A stretch of 64,000 bases of DNA from Geomonas diazotrophica (GCF_018919385.1 NZ_JAHLMF010000016.1:1-64000); one strand, 5' to 3'. Shown: positions 16,933 to 25,418, counted from the first letter of the stretch. The notes: a model not told the origin generated them from the letters alone. Numbers and translations: made by a program.

Positions 16933-18093
16933 TTACGAGCTCAGCCTACCCCCAACCGGGCTTTTGAGGTCCGCAATTATCTGGAAGAAATTCCGCGTCA
17001 GTGCCGGGTGCAGTTCGGTTCCCGACATGTCGAGCATCATGGTCGTGATCTGATCGAGCTCGAGCGGTTCGCGGTATGACCTGCGGGTCCGGGTCGCATC
17101 GAAAAAGTCGGAGACCATCGTCAGGTGGCTGCAGAGGTTGAGCCGCCAGGATGCGGAGAACTCCGGGTAGCCGCTGAGGTTGAACTTCGCGTGGTGCTCG
17201 TAGGCAGCAATGGCGGCCATGCGCGGCACCCCGGGGACATCCATCAGGTAGCGCGCCCCCCGCACGGGGTGCTGCTTGATCAGCTCGAACTCCTCGTTGG
17301 TCAGCTTCCCCTTCTTGTTGAGGACCTCCTCAGGGACAAACAGCTTGCCGATATCGTGCAGCATGGCGGCCACCCCGATATCCCTCAGTTGCGGCCCCTC
17401 GATGCCGAGCGCCATCGCCTGTGCGAGGTTCAGGATGCACACGTTGGCGGAATGGGTGAAGGTGTACTCGTCGCTATCCCTCAGGGCCGCAAGGACGAGC
17501 AAGGGCATGCCTTCCTGGCGGAACAGCTCGACGAACCCGGTGACCACCTCCGCGATCCCTGAGATCTTGAGCTGCTGACGGCGCTGGACCGTCCGGTACA
17601 TCTCGGTGAACCGGTCCAGTTCCTGCTGACTGAGTTCCTTGAGCACTTCCGCGGCAGCCTGATCTCCCCTTTCGCTTCCGGAGGGGTCCCCCCCCATGGG
17701 GAGCTTGAGGCAGCCAAAGCGCAGATGATCGCTCGACGCGATCTCTTCGCCCTGCCCCACGGCGGCGCTCAGCAGGTAAACCAGGCTTTTCACCTCCTCG
17801 CGGGTGATTCCCCGCAGAAACTTCAGGTGCTCGATCCCGCGTGCCTTGAGCATGGTGGCGAAGCGGTTAAAGAACAGGCTGTGCTCCTGCGGCCTGCCGT
17901 TTACGATGAGCTCGTTTTCAACCACGATGACGGAGAGTTCCCCGCAAGCTTCGAGCGCGGCGCTGAGCTCCTCGAACAACTGGTTGCCCAGTCTGACGAC
18001 CTGCAGGTGCCCGCTTTCGTAAAGCGCCGCGTTGGCGCTTGCCGATTGAAGGAGCCGAATGATGTTCCTGGCGGCCAGGTTCGCGTCGTTCAT
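16933..18093 (-). CDS. HD-GYP domain protein
   Basis: 386 residues. The N-terminal domain (about 1-125) is related to that of the upstream HEAT protein. The C-terminal HD-GYP domain (about 195-370) has HSANVCILNLA, the HD pair LHDIGK, KHPVRGARYL-type helix (QHPVRGARYL) and HHAKFNLSGYP. HD-GYP proteins hydrolyse cyclic di-GMP; here HD and GYP are kept but the usual HHExxDGxGYP stretch is altered, so activity is uncertain. Its ATG overlaps the stop of the HEAT gene by 4 bases, so the two are translationally coupled. Confidence 0.85.
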   Translation of the reverse strand: MNDANLAARNIIRLLQSASANAALYESGHLQVVRLGNQLFEELSAALEACGELSVIVVENELIVNGRPQEHSLFFNRFATMLKARGIEHLKFLRGITREEVKSLVYLLSAAVGQGEEIASSDHLRFGCLKLPMGGDPSGSERGDQAAAEVLKELSQQELDRFTEMYRTVQRRQQLKISGIAEVVTGFVELFRQEGMPLLVLAALRDSDEYTFTHSANVCILNLAQAMALGIEGPQLRDIGVAAMLHDIGKLFVPEEVLNKKGKLTNEEFELIKQHPVRGARYLMDVPGVPRMAAIAAYEHHAKFNLSGYPEFSASWRLNLCSHLTMVSDFFDATRTRRSYREPLELDQITTMMLDMSGTELHPALTRNFFQIIADLKSPVGGRLSS

Positions 18094-20213
18094 GGTGTGC
18101 CACCCTGGCTGCCGCGCAGCATCAACGCAGCCTGCCCCCCAACCGCCCCCTTCTTCGAGGCCAGTTTTTTCAGAAGCGGAAGGGACGCTTCCGCAGGATA
18201 GCGCCGCAGCGTTGTCACCGCATCGAGTTTCAGCTTGGCCATCTGGGTCGGGTGCAGCAGGCTCACGGAGGCGAGCAGCTTTTCCAGCAAGGGGAGCGAG
18301 GCGGGATTTCCGATCTCCCCCAGCGCCTGCACGACCAGGCTCTTCACCTGCAACTCCTTAGCGGAGAGCCCTACCTTGGTCAGCATTGCGTGCAGCGTCG
18401 CAAGCACCCTGGCGGATCCCGCCATCCCGGCAACCTCGAGAGCGGCGAGTTGCGTCTGCCGGTTATTGCTCTCCAGGTCCTGCACCAGCTTCAATTCCGC
18501 CCCGGCATCCCCGAATTCCAGCAACGCCCTGAAGGCCTCCTGCGAGACCCGCCGGTCACGATGGCGGGCCAGGACGCGCAGCCAGTCCATGGTTTCGGAC
18601 AGGCCGAGGCGCCGGATCAGCTGGACCAGGTTGCGCAGGAGGTACCAGCGAGGGTCTGAAAGCCGTTTGATGATGGCCGGAGCGGCCGGGGAACCGATGT
18701 CGACCAACCGGTCCATCATGAAGCGTCGCAGTGACATGCTCTCGCTTTGGGCCAGCCGCTCCAACAGTTCTTCGGTGAAAGGTACGCCGACCGTTGCGAT
18801 CACCTCGGCGATCTCGTCGAATCTCGGCTTGCCCCAGGTATCCAGACCGTCCAGCACTTCGCCGATGAATTCCTCGCTGGCAAAAAGCGCCATGACCTCA
18901 TCGCGCACCTGCGGGGACACCCCTCCCCCGACCACCTCGCGCAGAATCTTGAGGAACTCCCGGTAATCCCCGGTACGCAGGAAATAGATCCCGATATCGT
19001 AGAGGTTGCGCGCGTAGCCGGCGAGCTCCTCCCCCTCACCCTCTCCTGATTTCAAAAAGCGCAGCAGGATATCGCCGGTCCTTTTCTCCATGCAGGCCTG
19101 GTCGATGGTTTCCAGCAGGTCCTGCACCACTTCGCTCCCTATGAGGGGAACCCGGTCCGGCTCCATCATCATGTGCAGCTTTTGCTGGTAACTCGCGGGA
19201 ATGTACTCTTCGCTTGAGTGCTCCTTGAGGATGCTCCGAATCCTTGCCGGCATATCCATCTCCACCGGAGAATCCTGCTGGGGGGCTTCGGAGTTCGGTG
19301 GGACGCAGCTGAACTGCCGCAGCAGTTGCAGGATGAATGCGGGGATGCTCTCCTGCTGTGCACCGATTTCCTGCAGCGTCTCGAGCACAGCCTCGGCGGG
19401 CAATTGCCGGACAATCGACTCCAGATCGGCTGTGGCAATCGCCTGGGACGCCCAGGCCGCCTCCAGGAACTGCCGCCGCATGGCGGGGTTCAACTTGCTG
19501 ACGAAGCCGGCGAACCTGCGGGTGGTCAGTTCCCTGACCTGGGGCGGGGCCGCCCCCCCCCGGGCGAACGCCTCCAGCAAAATGGGTACGAAATCCCCCA
19601 GCGCAGAAACGCCGTCCTGTTTGAGCTGCTGGTTGAGAGCCTCGGCCACGAGTTCAGGATCAAGCACCCCCCCGTCGGGTACGACCATGAACCCGCTCTT
19701 AAGCGCCAGGGCGAAGCGCTCCCAGAGGTCGCCGGAACCGCCATCCGCCCCCCTTGGCTGGAGCAGCGGCCCTTCGGTCGCGCTGATGAGATCGTAGCGT
19801 ATCTCCCTGATGCCAACGGACATGATGCCAGACTTTTCCCAGACGGCCCGAATCCCTCCGGCACCGTAGATCTTCTCGCGCTTGCTGCCCAGGATGACGA
19901 TGAAACGGCTCAGTTCCTCTTTGGTGAGCCCTCGGTTGAGAACCAGCGTCCCGATGCCCCGCTCGTGCAGCACGCGTGCGAAATCCCGCATGACCGGGTT
20001 GGACTTGTCAACCGGTTTGTCCCCCAGCACGAGGGCCGAACCGGCCACCCCCAAGGCCACCTCGTCCCGCTCGTCAAGGAAGGCGGCGTAGCTGTCCAGG
20101 GCCCTGGCAAGAGACGTGTCTATTACCTGGTGTCCCCGCGGGTAAGCGCCCATGCTGCGCAGCGAAACGTTGAGATCGCGGATCAATTTGACCAGCAGCG
20201 GTGAGGATGCCAT
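18090..20213 (-). CDS. HEAT-repeat protein coupled to the HD-GYP gene
   Basis: 707 residues from ATG 20213 (MASSPLLVKLIRDL); the frame also holds in-frame ATGs at 20249 and 20297, so the start is uncertain. An N-terminal domain (about 1-120) resembles the first domain of the next protein. The middle is helical, and about 480-700 is a run of HEAT/PBS-lyase-like repeats (PAAPAIIKRLSDPRWYLLRN, RRVSQEAFRALLEFGD, QTQLAALEVAGMAG). It is probably a scaffold for a signalling complex with the HD-GYP partner; there is no catalytic motif. Confidence 0.8.
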   Translation of the reverse strand: MASSPLLVKLIRDLNVSLRSMGAYPRGHQVIDTSLARALDSYAAFLDERDEVALGVAGSALVLGDKPVDKSNPVMRDFARVLHERGIGTLVLNRGLTKEELSRFIVILGSKREKIYGAGGIRAVWEKSGIMSVGIREIRYDLISATEGPLLQPRGADGGSGDLWERFALALKSGFMVVPDGGVLDPELVAEALNQQLKQDGVSALGDFVPILLEAFARGGAAPPQVRELTTRRFAGFVSKLNPAMRRQFLEAAWASQAIATADLESIVRQLPAEAVLETLQEIGAQQESIPAFILQLLRQFSCVPPNSEAPQQDSPVEMDMPARIRSILKEHSSEEYIPASYQQKLHMMMEPDRVPLIGSEVVQDLLETIDQACMEKRTGDILLRFLKSGEGEGEELAGYARNLYDIGIYFLRTGDYREFLKILREVVGGGVSPQVRDEVMALFASEEFIGEVLDGLDTWGKPRFDEIAEVIATVGVPFTEELLERLAQSESMSLRRFMMDRLVDIGSPAAPAIIKRLSDPRWYLLRNLVQLIRRLGLSETMDWLRVLARHRDRRVSQEAFRALLEFGDAGAELKLVQDLESNNRQTQLAALEVAGMAGSARVLATLHAMLTKVGLSAKELQVKSLVVQALGEIGNPASLPLLEKLLASVSLLHPTQMAKLKLDAVTTLRRYPAEASLPLLKKLASKKGAVGGQAALMLRGSQGGTP

Positions 20214-20615
20214 GCCCGACTCTCTGTCACTCCTGATTTGATTGCTCATTCCCAGCCTGAAGTCCACCAGAACAAAAGGCAACAGTGTCACAAACATCTA
20301 GATTATCGAATAATGGAATATAACCTACATCGTTCCGCAAGAAAAGAGTTATTAACCCCTCCTCAGTCCAGCCCGTACCGCCGCTCCTTTTATGGGAGAT
20401 TTTGCAGTTCCCATTTTGTGCCGGCAGGTAGCAGTGTGAACGGAAGGTACCAAATATCTATCGGAAGGATCAAGCTGCTGCCAAAGAAATTTCTTCAGAG
20501 ACAGCGGATAAGGTACCCCATAACGTGTGTTTAAAGCACAGGTTGCTCCTTTCGGTATTCAATTCACGCACCTTGTCTGAGTGGTGATAACCGTTGTCCC
20601 TCTGTCGCTTTGCGA

Positions 20616-20754
20616 CAAAACAAAGGGCGGATGCCTGACGGCCTCCGCCCCTTCCCCCGTACACGATCTTTACTGCAGCAGCTTCCCAGTTTGCCTGGGC
20701 CTGGTTCAAATCTCAGTTTTTCATTTACTTTCCCGCACTAACGGCCAACAGCAC
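20616..20754 (-). ncRNA. Candidate small RNA (promoter plus intrinsic terminator)
   Basis: On the reverse strand a -35 TTGAAA (20784-20789) and -10 TACTTT (20762-20767) with 16-bp spacing would start transcription near 20754. About 105 bases later a hairpin, GGGCGGA/TCCGCCC (20644-20650 with 20625-20631) with an inner GCC/GGC stem, is followed by UUUGUUUUG. A second small hairpin (20603-20617) lies beyond. No open frame fits inside. The match is by eye only. Confidence 0.3.
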
Positions 20755-20888
20755 AGGTGGAAAAGTATCAGGATTTTATTCACTTTCAAGCAACACCGCT
20801 GCGTCGCACGGCGGAATCGGCGCGGCTTTCCTGTCGCCCCTGCCGGCAGAGATCGGGCATGATGAGATTTTCCTCTCGATGTTGGGTA

Positions 20889-20918
20889 TTTACACGATTG
20901 CAGCAAATCAAATATGAT
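20889..20918 (+). promoter_or_regulatory. Sigma-70 promoter of the coiled-coil gene
   Basis: TTTACA (20889-20894), 18-bp spacer, TATGAT (20913-20918); the start codon is at 20966, giving a leader of about 40 bases. Confidence 0.65.
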
Positions 20919-20965
20919 GTGGAGGGTTTGGTAGAGGAACCGTAACATTTGGAGTAGGAACCGGC

Positions 20966-21310
20966 ATGGGCAAGATCATATCGTTGGAGCAGACGCGGCA
21001 GGCGATCAAGAAAAGAAGGGAAGCAGAGGCGCTTTTGCGCAGCACCGAGGATGACATCACCGTTATCCTCAACGATTACTCCCTGACACCGGCCAACCGG
21101 CGCTGGAAGCTGGAAAACATGCTGATGGACGTCGACGAACAGCTCGACCAGTACCGCAGGGAACTCGAGGCGGCCGAGAGAAAGCTGAACGCCCTGGTGG
21201 CGAGCGCCGAAGGCGAGATCGCGCGCGCCTACGGGGAATTCGAGTCAAAGGTACGCGGCATGACCATCATGGTCCGGAAGCTGACCGGCTCTCCCCACCC
21301 CGCCGATTAG
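20966..21310 (+). CDS. Hypothetical coiled-coil protein
   Basis: 114 residues, almost wholly helical and highly charged, with heptad-like stretches at about 8-30 and 50-90 (KLENMLMDVDEQLDQYRREL, EAAERKLNALVASAEGEIAR). No signal peptide or known domain. AGTAGGA lies upstream of the ATG. It has its own promoter. No function can be assigned. Confidence 0.75.
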   Translation: MGKIISLEQTRQAIKKRREAEALLRSTEDDITVILNDYSLTPANRRWKLENMLMDVDEQLDQYRRELEAAERKLNALVASAEGEIARAYGEFESKVRGMTIMVRKLTGSPHPAD

Positions 21311-21430
21311 GCGCGGCGCCCGGCCGGGCGTCCCTCCCAACCTCCCGCCGCAGGATAAGGTTTTCAGAGGCCCGCGTTTGTGCTAGTTATGTACGGGTCC
21401 GTCAATACCCCCCCCGCATGGAGGTGCACC

Positions 21431-21685
21431 ATGAAGATCCGCAAGAAGATCCTGGATTTCGAGTATGAGGAAGTTCTCGAGGTCAAGTACCGGGAACTGA
21501 TCCGCGTCGCCTGCGCCGTGGCGGTTGGCTGCCCGGACTGACTCAAGAAGCACTTCGCGGTCGCGAAGGAGGCAGGCGCCACCGAAGCGGAACTGAACGA
21601 GGCCCTGGCCTACGGCATCATCGCGCCGTCGGGACGGGCCAAGAATTTCGTGCGCAGCCAGGAAGAGATTTTAAAGGATCTGTAG
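21431..21685 (+). CDS. AhpD-like (carboxymuconolactone decarboxylase family) selenoprotein, in-frame UGA = Sec37
   Basis: Reading ATG 21431 to TAG 21683 gives 84 residues with one internal TGA (21539-21541) at codon 37: ...ELIRVACAVAVGCPD-U-LKKHFAVAK.... The residues E22, C34, U37 and H41 fit the AhpD catalytic pattern E-x11-C-x2-C-x3-H exactly, with Sec in place of the second, reactive Cys. Protein-like sequence continues past the TGA (AGATEAELNEALAYGIIAPS), as expected for this family. GGAGGT precedes the ATG. A SECIS-like hairpin follows the UGA. AhpD-type proteins reduce peroxides or act as thiol:disulfide partners. Conventional callers would report nothing, or a truncated 36-residue frame. 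Confidence 0.88.
21539..21568 (+). promoter_or_regulatory. Bacterial SECIS element of the AhpD-like selenoprotein
   Basis: After the UGA (21539-21541) a 17-base gap leads to a tetraloop GGUC (21559-21562) closed by a perfect 6-bp stem CUUCGC/GCGAAG (21553-21558 with 21563-21568). A G at the loop start and a 16-37 base distance are the usual bacterial SECIS rules for SelB binding. Confidence 0.75.
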
Positions 21686-21689
21686 GACT

Positions 21690-21757
21690 AACAGGGATAA
21701 AGGGGATGCAGGGGATAAGGCGGGGTGTAGCATCCCCCTGCCCCCTACATCCCTGTT
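21690..21757. repeat. Inverted-repeat element with AACAGGGAT/ATCCCTGTT ends
   Basis: Begins AACAGGGATAAAGGGGATGC and ends CCCCTACATCCCTGTT; the two halves pair for most of their length. I recognise this composition as a common intergenic repeat in Geobacter genomes; no second copy occurs in the window. It may fold in RNA and lies between the selenoprotein stop and the MATE gene. Confidence 0.55.
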
Positions 21758-21778
21758 TATTTTAAGGTTTTCGACATC

Positions 21779-23122
21779 TTGAAACGTCTCTCCCCCAACA
21801 AAACCACCAAGCGGGTCTCGATCCGTCGCAATGTTGCGGCGCTGTCGATGCCGGTGCTCCTTTCCTCGCTGTTCCAGCGCCTGGTCTCCATCGTGGACAT
21901 CTTCATGGTGGGCGGTCTCGGGGCCGCGGCCATCGCCGCCACCGGCCTCGGCCAACTCCTCATCTTCGTCACCATGACGGTTTTCTGGGGCTTCTCCACC
22001 GGCGCCAACGTGGTCATCGCCCATCTCTGGGGCGCAGGCCGGCGTCCTGAAGCCCGCAGGACCGCCTTCGCCTCGCTCCTCTTCTGCGCGCTCCTCGCCG
22101 TCGCCGCCACCCTGCTCGGCATCGGCTTCGGGCGGGATATCGCGGTCTTTCTGGGTGCGAGCCCCGACGTGCTCGCCTACGCCTCGGACTACATCCGCCT
22201 GGTCTTCCTCTATTTCGGCTTCACCGCCGGTCTGAACATCCTGTCCGCCATCATGCAGGGGACCGGCAACACGCGCACGCCGATGGAGGGGATCCTCTTG
22301 GTGAACGTCCTGCACGTCGCCATAGCCTACCCCCTGATCTACGGACACCTGGGGTTCCCGCGCTACGGCGTGCTTGGGGCCGCTTACGCCATCAACCTAT
22401 CTGAGGCCGCCGGCTTTTGCTACCTCTTGGTTCAGGCCTTCCGGAAGGGGTACCTGAAGATCGGGCGCCCGGACCTCGTGCTTCTCAAGAAAGTCCTGGC
22501 AATCGGCTACCCGGTTGCGCTGGAGCGGATTGCCCAGCAGTCGGGACAGCTCTTCTATTCCAAGTTCATCATAGGCTTCGGCACCGCCGCCTATGCGGCG
22601 CACCAGATCGGCCTCTCCATAGAGTCCCTGTCCTTCATGCCCGGCGCCGGCATGGGGATAGCGGCAGCCACCTTGATGGGGCAATCCATCGGTGCCCGCA
22701 AGCTCAAGCGGGCCCACATGAGCCACACCGAGGCGCTGCGACTCGCCGTCCTGGTAATGGCCTGCATGGCTCTCCTCTTTTTCTTCCTGCCGCACCAGCT
22801 GATCGCGCTCTTCACCCACGACCCGGACGTCATCGAGAAAGGGAGCGTCTTCCTGCGGCTGGTCGCCTTCGCCCAGGTGCCGCTCGCCATCTCCTTCGTC
22901 TATGCCGGGAGCCTGCGCGGCACCGGCGACACCCATTACGTCTTCCTGGTCACCCTGGCCTCGATGTGGGGCATCCGGGTGCTCCTCTCCTACTTGGCCG
23001 CAGTGCCGCTCAAGCTGTCGCTTTACGCCGTCTGGAGCGTGTTTCTGATCGACTGGTTCGTCCGCGCCGGCGCCTTCTGGTGGCGCTATCAGCGCCGCGA
23101 CCTGCACCAGGTCATTATCTAG
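21779..23122 (+). CDS. MATE-family multidrug exporter
   Basis: 447 residues with twelve predicted helices in two related halves (SMPVLLSSLFQRLVSIVDIF; GYPVALERIAQQSGQLFYSK), the NorM/DinF arrangement. MATE proteins expel cationic drugs or metabolites in exchange for Na+ or H+. The annotated start is a TTG at 21779; the first ATG in frame (residue 24) would remove part of helix 1, so TTG is preferred. The downstream methyltransferase-like gene follows after 3 bp. Confidence 0.88.
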   Translation: MKRLSPNKTTKRVSIRRNVAALSMPVLLSSLFQRLVSIVDIFMVGGLGAAAIAATGLGQLLIFVTMTVFWGFSTGANVVIAHLWGAGRRPEARRTAFASLLFCALLAVAATLLGIGFGRDIAVFLGASPDVLAYASDYIRLVFLYFGFTAGLNILSAIMQGTGNTRTPMEGILLVNVLHVAIAYPLIYGHLGFPRYGVLGAAYAINLSEAAGFCYLLVQAFRKGYLKIGRPDLVLLKKVLAIGYPVALERIAQQSGQLFYSKFIIGFGTAAYAAHQIGLSIESLSFMPGAGMGIAAATLMGQSIGARKLKRAHMSHTEALRLAVLVMACMALLFFFLPHQLIALFTHDPDVIEKGSVFLRLVAFAQVPLAISFVYAGSLRGTGDTHYVFLVTLASMWGIRVLLSYLAAVPLKLSLYAVWSVFLIDWFVRAGAFWWRYQRRDLHQVII

Positions 23123-23125
23123 CCG

Positions 23126-24178
23126 ATGCAGCTTTCCTTCGTCCCCACCATCGACGGCGCCGAGACCCGGCTGCGGCTGGAGCGGCTCCTGGTCCCCGGC
23201 TCCCTGCTCGACCCGGCGCTCGAACGGCGCATCGCGCGGCTGGGAGGCGCCTTTGAGAGCTACGCCGCCGGCTATCCTCTCCCTCTTTGGGCGCCTGGCC
23301 TCGCCGTCAGCAACGAGATGCGCGGGCTTACCGAGGCCCTGTTCCCCCTGGAACAGCCCCGCGCGGTGTTCGAGATGGTTCTGCGCCGCGGCTGCCGCTT
23401 CTCCCCTCTCCTTTCCGCAAGCTACCTGCACGGCTCCGCGAGCTGGATCGACCTGCTGCAAAAGCTCTGGCCGCTCCTCCCCTGCGCCGATCCTGCACCG
23501 GTGTTGCGCCGACTGGCCGAGGACGAGGCCGAGCGGACCACCTTTCTCTTCGCCCTCATGCTCCCCCAGCATTTTGGCGGCGGCTTCGACCGCTATCCGG
23601 TCCAGACCCGGTGGCTTTCGCTGTGGCTTCGCGCCAACGCGGGGCGCTTCCCCCACGGCATCAGGGTGCTCGATGCCGCCTGCGGCAGCGGCGAAGGGAC
23701 CTACCAGGCGGCGCAAGTGCTCGCGGATGCCGGTTTCGGCGCCGGGAGTTCGGTGCACGGCTCGACGCTGGAGCCGATCGAACTCTTCGCCGCGGCGCAC
23801 ATGTATTTCCCGCACGCCGCCGAGCGGGAGCGCGAGTACCGCGGCCGGGTCGGCTCTCTTCTCTGCCATCCGGCTGCACCGGCCTTGGAATTCTACCTGG
23901 ACCGCGTCGACGCCCCTTTGCAGCGCGCCCCCTACGACCTGGTCCTGTGCAACGGCCTTCTGGGGGGTCCTCTCCTGCACGACCCCGTAGAGCTTGCGGC
24001 CGCCTTCGCGGGGCTCGCCGCCCGTCTCGCCCCGGGCGGGCTTCTGGTCGCCGCTGACCGCTTCCACGCCGGTTGGCGTCAGCGGGTCCCCAACGAGGAG
24101 CTGGTCGACCGGATGCGGGCCTGCCGGCTCACGCCGCTCGAAATTCCCGAGGGAATAGCAGGGATCAAGGCGTCCTAG
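23126..24178 (+). CDS. SAM-dependent methyltransferase-like protein
   Basis: 350 residues with a class I methyltransferase core at about 165-340: motif I VLDAACGSGEGTYQAA (about 177-192), a CheR-like motif II region (GSTLEPIELFAAAHMYFP), motif IV YDLVLCNGLLGG and LAPGGLLVAADRF. The N-terminal 160 residues are unfamiliar. The CheR-like spacing suggests protein or small-molecule methylation, but the substrate is unknown. It starts 3 bp after the MATE stop without a strong ribosome site, consistent with coupling. Confidence 0.75.
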   Translation: MQLSFVPTIDGAETRLRLERLLVPGSLLDPALERRIARLGGAFESYAAGYPLPLWAPGLAVSNEMRGLTEALFPLEQPRAVFEMVLRRGCRFSPLLSASYLHGSASWIDLLQKLWPLLPCADPAPVLRRLAEDEAERTTFLFALMLPQHFGGGFDRYPVQTRWLSLWLRANAGRFPHGIRVLDAACGSGEGTYQAAQVLADAGFGAGSSVHGSTLEPIELFAAAHMYFPHAAEREREYRGRVGSLLCHPAAPALEFYLDRVDAPLQRAPYDLVLCNGLLGGPLLHDPVELAAAFAGLAARLAPGGLLVAADRFHAGWRQRVPNEELVDRMRACRLTPLEIPEGIAGIKAS

Positions 24179-24225
24179 CCGTCCCCGCACCGGGGCTTCT
24201 GTAGTCAAGGACCGCCGTTTTCTGC

Positions 24226-24262
24226 GCCCTCACCCCGCCCCTCTCCCCGATGGAGAGGGAGG
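24226..24262. repeat. Dispersed CCCTCTCCC-family repeat, short copy
   Basis: GCGCCCTCACCCCGCCCCTC followed by TCCCCGATGGAGAGGGAG, one arm of the family seen at 9464 and 13111. Confidence 0.5.
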
Positions 24263-24278
24263 TGTGCGCCGCTTGAGC

Positions 24279-24317
24279 AAAAAAGAAGGGGACGGCACCA
24301 AACGGCCCGTCCCCTTC
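24279..24317 (-). terminator. Terminator of fabH
   Basis: GAAGGGGACGG (24285-24295) pairs with CCGTCCCCTTC (24307-24317); the A-run at 24279-24284 gives a U-run on the minus strand, 45 bases after the fabH stop. Confidence 0.75.
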
Positions 24318-24361
24318 GCATCATTGGTTCTGCTCAACCTCAACCTCAACCTCAAACTGCC

Positions 24362-25342
24362 TCAGGCCCTCAGCAGCACCCCTCCCCAGGAAAGTCCGCC
24401 GCCAAAGCCCATCATCAGCACCAGGTCCCCCGACTTGATCACGCCGTTTCTCCGGTTCTCGTCCAGGGCAAGCCCCACCGAGCCCGCCGCCGTGTTGCCG
24501 TAACGGTCCAGGTTCAGCAGGAACTTCTCCTTGGGTATCCCGGTCTTCTTGGAGATGAAGTCGATGATGCGCACGTTGGCCTGGTGCGGGATGATATGGT
24601 CGATCTCCTCGGGCTTCACGCCGCCGCGCTCGGCCAGGTCCGAGATGATGCGGGGGATGACGTCGGTGGCAAAGCTGAACACGCTTTTGCCTGCCATCTT
24701 GAAGGTGTTTTCCTTGGCCGCGATGCTCTCGGCGCTGATCGGCTTCCTCGACCCCGAGGAGGGGACCTGGATCAGTTCCCAGCCGTTGCCGTCACTCTGC
24801 ATCACGGTATGCTGGATCCCTTTCCCCGAGAGCCCCGCCCCGAGGATCAGCGCACCGGCGCCGTCGCCGAAAAGGGGCGCCGTCCCCTTGTCGTCGTAAT
24901 CGAGGATCTTCGAATAGGTGTCCGCCCCAATCAGGAGCACCTTGCGGTACTTCCCGGAACGGATCAGGTTGTCCGCCACCTCGACGCCGTAGATGAAACT
25001 GCTGCAGACCGCGTTCATGTCGAAGGCGAAGGCCTTGGCGGCACCGATGTTCTTCTGCACCATGCAGGCGGTGGCGGGAAGGATCATGTCGGGGGTGGAG
25101 GTGGCGACGATGATGCAGTCGAGTTCGAGGGGGTCGACATCGCCGTTTTCGAGGGCGAGGAGGGCGGCGTTGGTGGCGAGATCTGAGGTCGCCTCCTCCG
25201 CCGCAGCGAAGCGTCTTTCACGGATGCCGGTCCGGGAGTGGATCCACTGGTCCGCGTCATCCACCAGGTAGTCGAAGTGAGCGTTGGGGACGACCCGCGC
25301 CGGAACGTAGCCGCCGGTCCCCAGAATTTCCGCACGTATCAT
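24362..25342 (-). CDS. fabH: 3-oxoacyl-ACP synthase III
   Basis: Condenses acetyl-CoA (or another acyl-CoA) with malonyl-ACP to start fatty acid synthesis. The 326-residue protein has the catalytic triad in AVCSSFIYGVEV (Cys, about 113), IPHQANVRIID (His) and RYGNTAAGSVGLAL (Asn), and the C-terminal GFGGGLSWGGVLLRA. GGGAGG precedes the ATG at 25342. It stands alone rather than in a fab cluster, so it may be a second, specialised KASIII. Confidence 0.95.
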   Translation of the reverse strand: MIRAEILGTGGYVPARVVPNAHFDYLVDDADQWIHSRTGIRERRFAAAEEATSDLATNAALLALENGDVDPLELDCIIVATSTPDMILPATACMVQKNIGAAKAFAFDMNAVCSSFIYGVEVADNLIRSGKYRKVLLIGADTYSKILDYDDKGTAPLFGDGAGALILGAGLSGKGIQHTVMQSDGNGWELIQVPSSGSRKPISAESIAAKENTFKMAGKSVFSFATDVIPRIISDLAERGGVKPEEIDHIIPHQANVRIIDFISKKTGIPKEKFLLNLDRYGNTAAGSVGLALDENRRNGVIKSGDLVLMMGFGGGLSWGGVLLRA

Positions 25343-25418
25343 GTAGAGAGCGCCTCCCTTGCTTCCCGCTTGGACCGCCGGGAAACGCTACCCTTATCTC
25401 ACAATAAAATAGTGTTTG

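Larger units (their letters stand above)
20214..20965. other. Noncoding interval with a candidate small RNA
   Basis: About 750 bp with no convincing gene; AT-richer near 20298-20580. Short open frames on both strands lack family resemblance and ribosome sites. It holds a candidate minus-strand transcription unit (20616-20754) and, at its right end, a good promoter for the coiled-coil gene. The stretch 20796-20865 is GC-rich with several potential stems (for example CCGCTGCGTCGCACGGCGG) and looks structured. Confidence 0.6.

Noticed and set aside
20470-20709. 79-residue minus-strand frame in the 20.2-21.0 kb gap
   Set aside because: No ribosome site or family resemblance, and it reads through the strong hairpin at 20625-20650.
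20721-20948. 75-residue minus-strand frame
   Set aside because: Arg/Cys-rich, no ribosome site, covers the GC-rich structured stretch and the promoter of the opposite gene; more likely noncoding.
21364-21582. Minus-strand 72-residue frame over the AhpD-like gene
   Set aside because: It is the antisense shadow of the selenoprotein gene; no ribosome site and Ser-rich composition.
22397-24208. 603-residue minus-strand frame over the MATE and methyltransferase-like genes
   Set aside because: It spans two recognisable + strand genes and shows typical shadow composition.
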